Below are positions 13,480 to 14,430 of a DNA stretch of 14,430 nt, one piece after another. Source of the stretch: Bacillota bacterium (GTDB lineage Bacteria; Bacillota_E; RBS10-35; JAJYVN01); the NCBI GenBank assembly GCA_021846605.1, contig JAJZWQ010000076.1:1-14430 (forward strand), given 5' to 3'. The translations under genes and the position numbers were made by a program. Every line of letters starts with the position of its first letter. Within the stretch, counting starts at the first letter, position 1. The notes under the pieces are model-generated. The model saw only the letters and a list, made by a program, of their open reading frames with translations, made no database searches and was not told the DNA's origin.

Positions 13480-13818
13480 CTAGTGGCTGTGGCCGCCGTG
13501 GTCCTCCTGCTCATGCGCTTTGGCGCGAGGGGGAGTGGGCGAGGGAACGGGAGCGGGGCTTGGGCGAACCGCCCACGCGGCGACGTGGATCGGGGTGCCC
13601 GGTGCGCGGTGCTGTAACGATCGCCCGTACTGCAGCGCCGCTTCCCCGATCGCGGCCAGCCGGGCCGCTTCCTCTTCCGGCGTAGACGGCTCGGGCCCGG
13701 CGGCCAGCATGTCCAACGCCGCGTCCAAGCCCGCGTCATACGCCAGGCGGATGGCGGCGTCCAGGTAGTCCGCGAACGACTGCGCCCGGTCTGTGTCTTT
13801 GCTCTGCTGCTGCGACAT
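13480..13818 (-). CDS. Small hypothetical protein, 112 aa, with WAV/proline-rich/DHGGHSH tail
   Basis: Not recognised. Residues 1-70 are helical and Ala/Glu-rich (DYLDAAIRLAYDAGLDAALDML, then a TPEEEAARLAAIGEAALQYGRSL helix), like small helical bundles. GTPIHV (74-79), AWAVRPSP (81-88), a proline stretch and a His-rich end DHGGHSH follow. GTPIHV is encoded by 20 bases identical to 6881-6900 in the surface-protein gene, and AWAVR by bases shared with the 41-aa gene. The ATG (13818) follows GAAGGAGG at 10 bases. It lies in a run of small genes upstream of the mobilization genes. The His-rich end could bind metal; there is no evidence for a specific job. Confidence 0.7.
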   Translation of the reverse strand: MSQQQSKDTDRAQSFADYLDAAIRLAYDAGLDAALDMLAAGPEPSTPEEEAARLAAIGEAALQYGRSLQHRAPGTPIHVAAWAVRPSPAPVPSPTPPRAKAHEQEDHGGHSH

Positions 13819-13901
13819 GTTGATCTTTCCTCCTTCAGATGGGGTCTCAGCGGTCTTCCTTGTTCATCCTTCTGACACCTCCCATAAACTCGGTGGTGGG
13901 G

Positions 13902-14090
13902 CTAGTGGCCGTGGTCCGGGGTCGGGGTCGGGCCAGGGACCGCCCAATCGCGGCGCGCCCGCGCACGCCGGCGGGCCGCCCGGTAGGCCGTGTCCGCGTC
14001 CTGGGGGGGCGGGGGCACGGGCACGCCGACGGGCGGCAGGCGCACGTCGTCCGGGGCCGGGGGGGCCGGGGGCATTCGCACTTCGGTCAT
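13902..14090 (-). CDS. Small proline/arginine-rich hypothetical protein, 62 aa, with DHGH tail
   Basis: The ATG at 14090-14088 follows AAGGAGGAGG at 5 bases, a better start than the GTG upstream at 14198. The protein has a Pro-rich first half (MPPAPPAPDDVRLPPVGVP), a helical basic segment (TAYRAARRRARARRDW) and the tail WAVPGPTPTPDHGH. The tail resembles those of the 112-aa and 95-aa proteins, and the DNA around the stop (CTAGTGGCCGTGGTC on the plus strand) is nearly the same as at the 95-aa gene stop. The basic helix could bind nucleic acid. It is flanked by hairpins and strong ribosome sites, so it appears to be expressed. No family is recognised. Confidence 0.65.
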   Translation of the reverse strand: MTEVRMPPAPPAPDDVRLPPVGVPVPPPPQDADTAYRAARRRARARRDWAVPGPTPTPDHGH

Positions 14091-14117
14091 GTTTCCTCCT
14101 CCTTCCATCAATGTGAG

Positions 14118-14143
14118 GGCCCCGGCCATTGGTGGCCGGGGCC
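14118..14143 (-). terminator. Perfect 11-bp hairpin between the 10-codon ORF and the 62-aa gene
   Basis: GGCCCCGGCCA (14118-14128) pairs with TGGCCGGGGCC (14133-14143) around a 4-base loop. The minus strand continues with CTCACATTG, so there is no U-tract; on the plus strand a weak TTCGCTTT follows. It may be a stability hairpin or attenuator rather than a full terminator. Confidence 0.5.
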
Positions 14144-14155
14144 TTCGCTTTGGAA

Positions 14156-14188
14156 CTAGTCGAAAATGAAAACCACGCCGTAAGTCAT
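14156..14188 (-). CDS. Possible 10-codon leader peptide (MTYGVVFIFD)
   Basis: The ATG at 14188 is 9 bases behind GGGAGG and the frame stops after ten codons. The peptide is hydrophobic with an acidic end. A strong terminator stands directly upstream and an 11-bp hairpin about 13 bases downstream, the arrangement seen in leader-peptide control. It may also be a chance frame, but the ribosome site (shared with 13876-13888) argues that ribosomes load here. Confidence 0.35.
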   Translation of the reverse strand: MTYGVVFIFD

Positions 14189-14205
14189 GCGGGCTCACCT
14201 CCCAT

Positions 14206-14236
14206 AAAAAAGGCCCCCGTCCAACGGACGGGGGCC
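14206..14236 (-). terminator. Terminator after the partial gene at the right edge
   Basis: A perfect 11-bp stem (14212-14222 with 14226-14236) with a 3-base loop is followed on the minus strand by six T. It lies 22 bases past the stop of the partial gene. The next ribosome site begins 2-3 bases after the T-tract. Confidence 0.92.
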
Positions 14237-14258
14237 AGGTGGTGGGACGGGGTGCAGC

Positions 14259-14430
14259 CTAGCGATCGCGGTCACCCGGCCCGGGGATCGGGCGCGGGCC
14301 GCCCCATTGGGCGATCTCCGCCTGCCGCGCACAGGCGCGGCGGTGGCGGGCCGATGCGAGGGCCGCCGCGGCTTTCCGGGCCGCCTGCGCGGCCTGGGCG
14401 CGAGTGGCCGCCGCCCGGCGCTCCGCGCGG
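14259..14430 (-). CDS. 3' end of an Ala/Arg-rich protein (56 residues visible)
   Basis: An open frame enters from the right edge and stops with TAG at 14261-14259. It is Ala/Arg/Gln-rich (RAERRAAATRAQAAQAARK..., then ALASARHRRACARQAEIAQWGG), predicting a long basic helix or coiled coil, and ends GPRPIPGPGDRDR. The W-x-x-P-rich-charged ending recalls the tails of the other small proteins. A strong terminator follows, which supports it as a real gene end. The start and function lie outside the window. Confidence 0.6.
   Translation of the reverse strand, partial: RAERRAAATRAQAAQAARKAAAALASARHRRACARQAEIAQWGGPRPIPGPGDRDR

Noticed and set aside
13847..13867. 6-codon frame (MNKEDR) behind a GGGAGGTG site
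   Set aside because: Too short to claim, and there is no hairpin on either side; kept only as a copy of the shared ribosome-site word.

Overview
This 14.4-kb window is very G+C-rich (about 70% by eye), and every convincing gene lies on the minus strand. It reads as the transfer and maintenance region of a conjugative or mobilizable plasmid, or an integrative relative. Starts are preceded by strong AGGAGG-type Shine-Dalgarno (SD) sites, and genes are separated by GC-rich hairpins, usually followed by U-tracts. There is a secreted, membrane-anchored protein with one C-terminal helix. These traits suggest a high-GC Gram-positive host, perhaps a deep-branching Firmicute, but the sequence does not allow a firm assignment.

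Layout in the direction of transcription (right to left). (1) Right end, 14430-13350: the 3' end of an Ala/Arg-rich protein, then a series of small genes (10, 62, 112 and 21 codons) separated by hairpins. (2) 13350-13101: a non-coding stretch with a strong inverted repeat (oriT candidate) and three copies of a 9-bp operator-like motif. (3) 13100-12717: a ribbon-helix-helix (RHH) accessory protein. (4) 12720-12500: two about 90-bp modules, each bracketed by the inverted 9-mer GTGATATAC/GTATATCAC. (5) 12452-9582: a MobF (TrwC/TraI-type) relaxase-helicase. (6) 9585-7882: a VirD4/TraG-type coupling ATPase that lacks its usual membrane domain. (7) 7848-7633: a small membrane protein. (8) 7514-5598: a secreted surface protein and an orphan 95-aa protein. 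(9) 5525-2636: a tight operon of an exported membrane-anchored protein, a RepB/MobA-type primase, an MFS transporter and a 41-aa membrane peptide. (10) 2574-168: topoisomerase III (TopB) overlapping a 77-aa orphan, then a gene-free left edge.

How they fit together: the RHH protein and relaxase would form the relaxosome at one of the two candidate origin regions. The relaxase would nick and unwind one strand, and the coupling ATPase would pass the complex to a mating channel. Primase and TopB would handle complementary-strand synthesis and resolution of DNA intermediates. No VirB4-like ATPase, channel components, partition genes or classical Rep protein appear here; they are either outside the window or supplied in trans.

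The least ordinary features are four. Intercistronic hairpin terminators stand directly in front of the next gene's SD with no room for a promoter. A short C-terminal tail (WAV-P-rich-DHGH) recurs on unrelated small proteins. The coupling protein lacks a membrane domain but has a small membrane protein next door. The two-module repeat sits between the RHH and relaxase genes.
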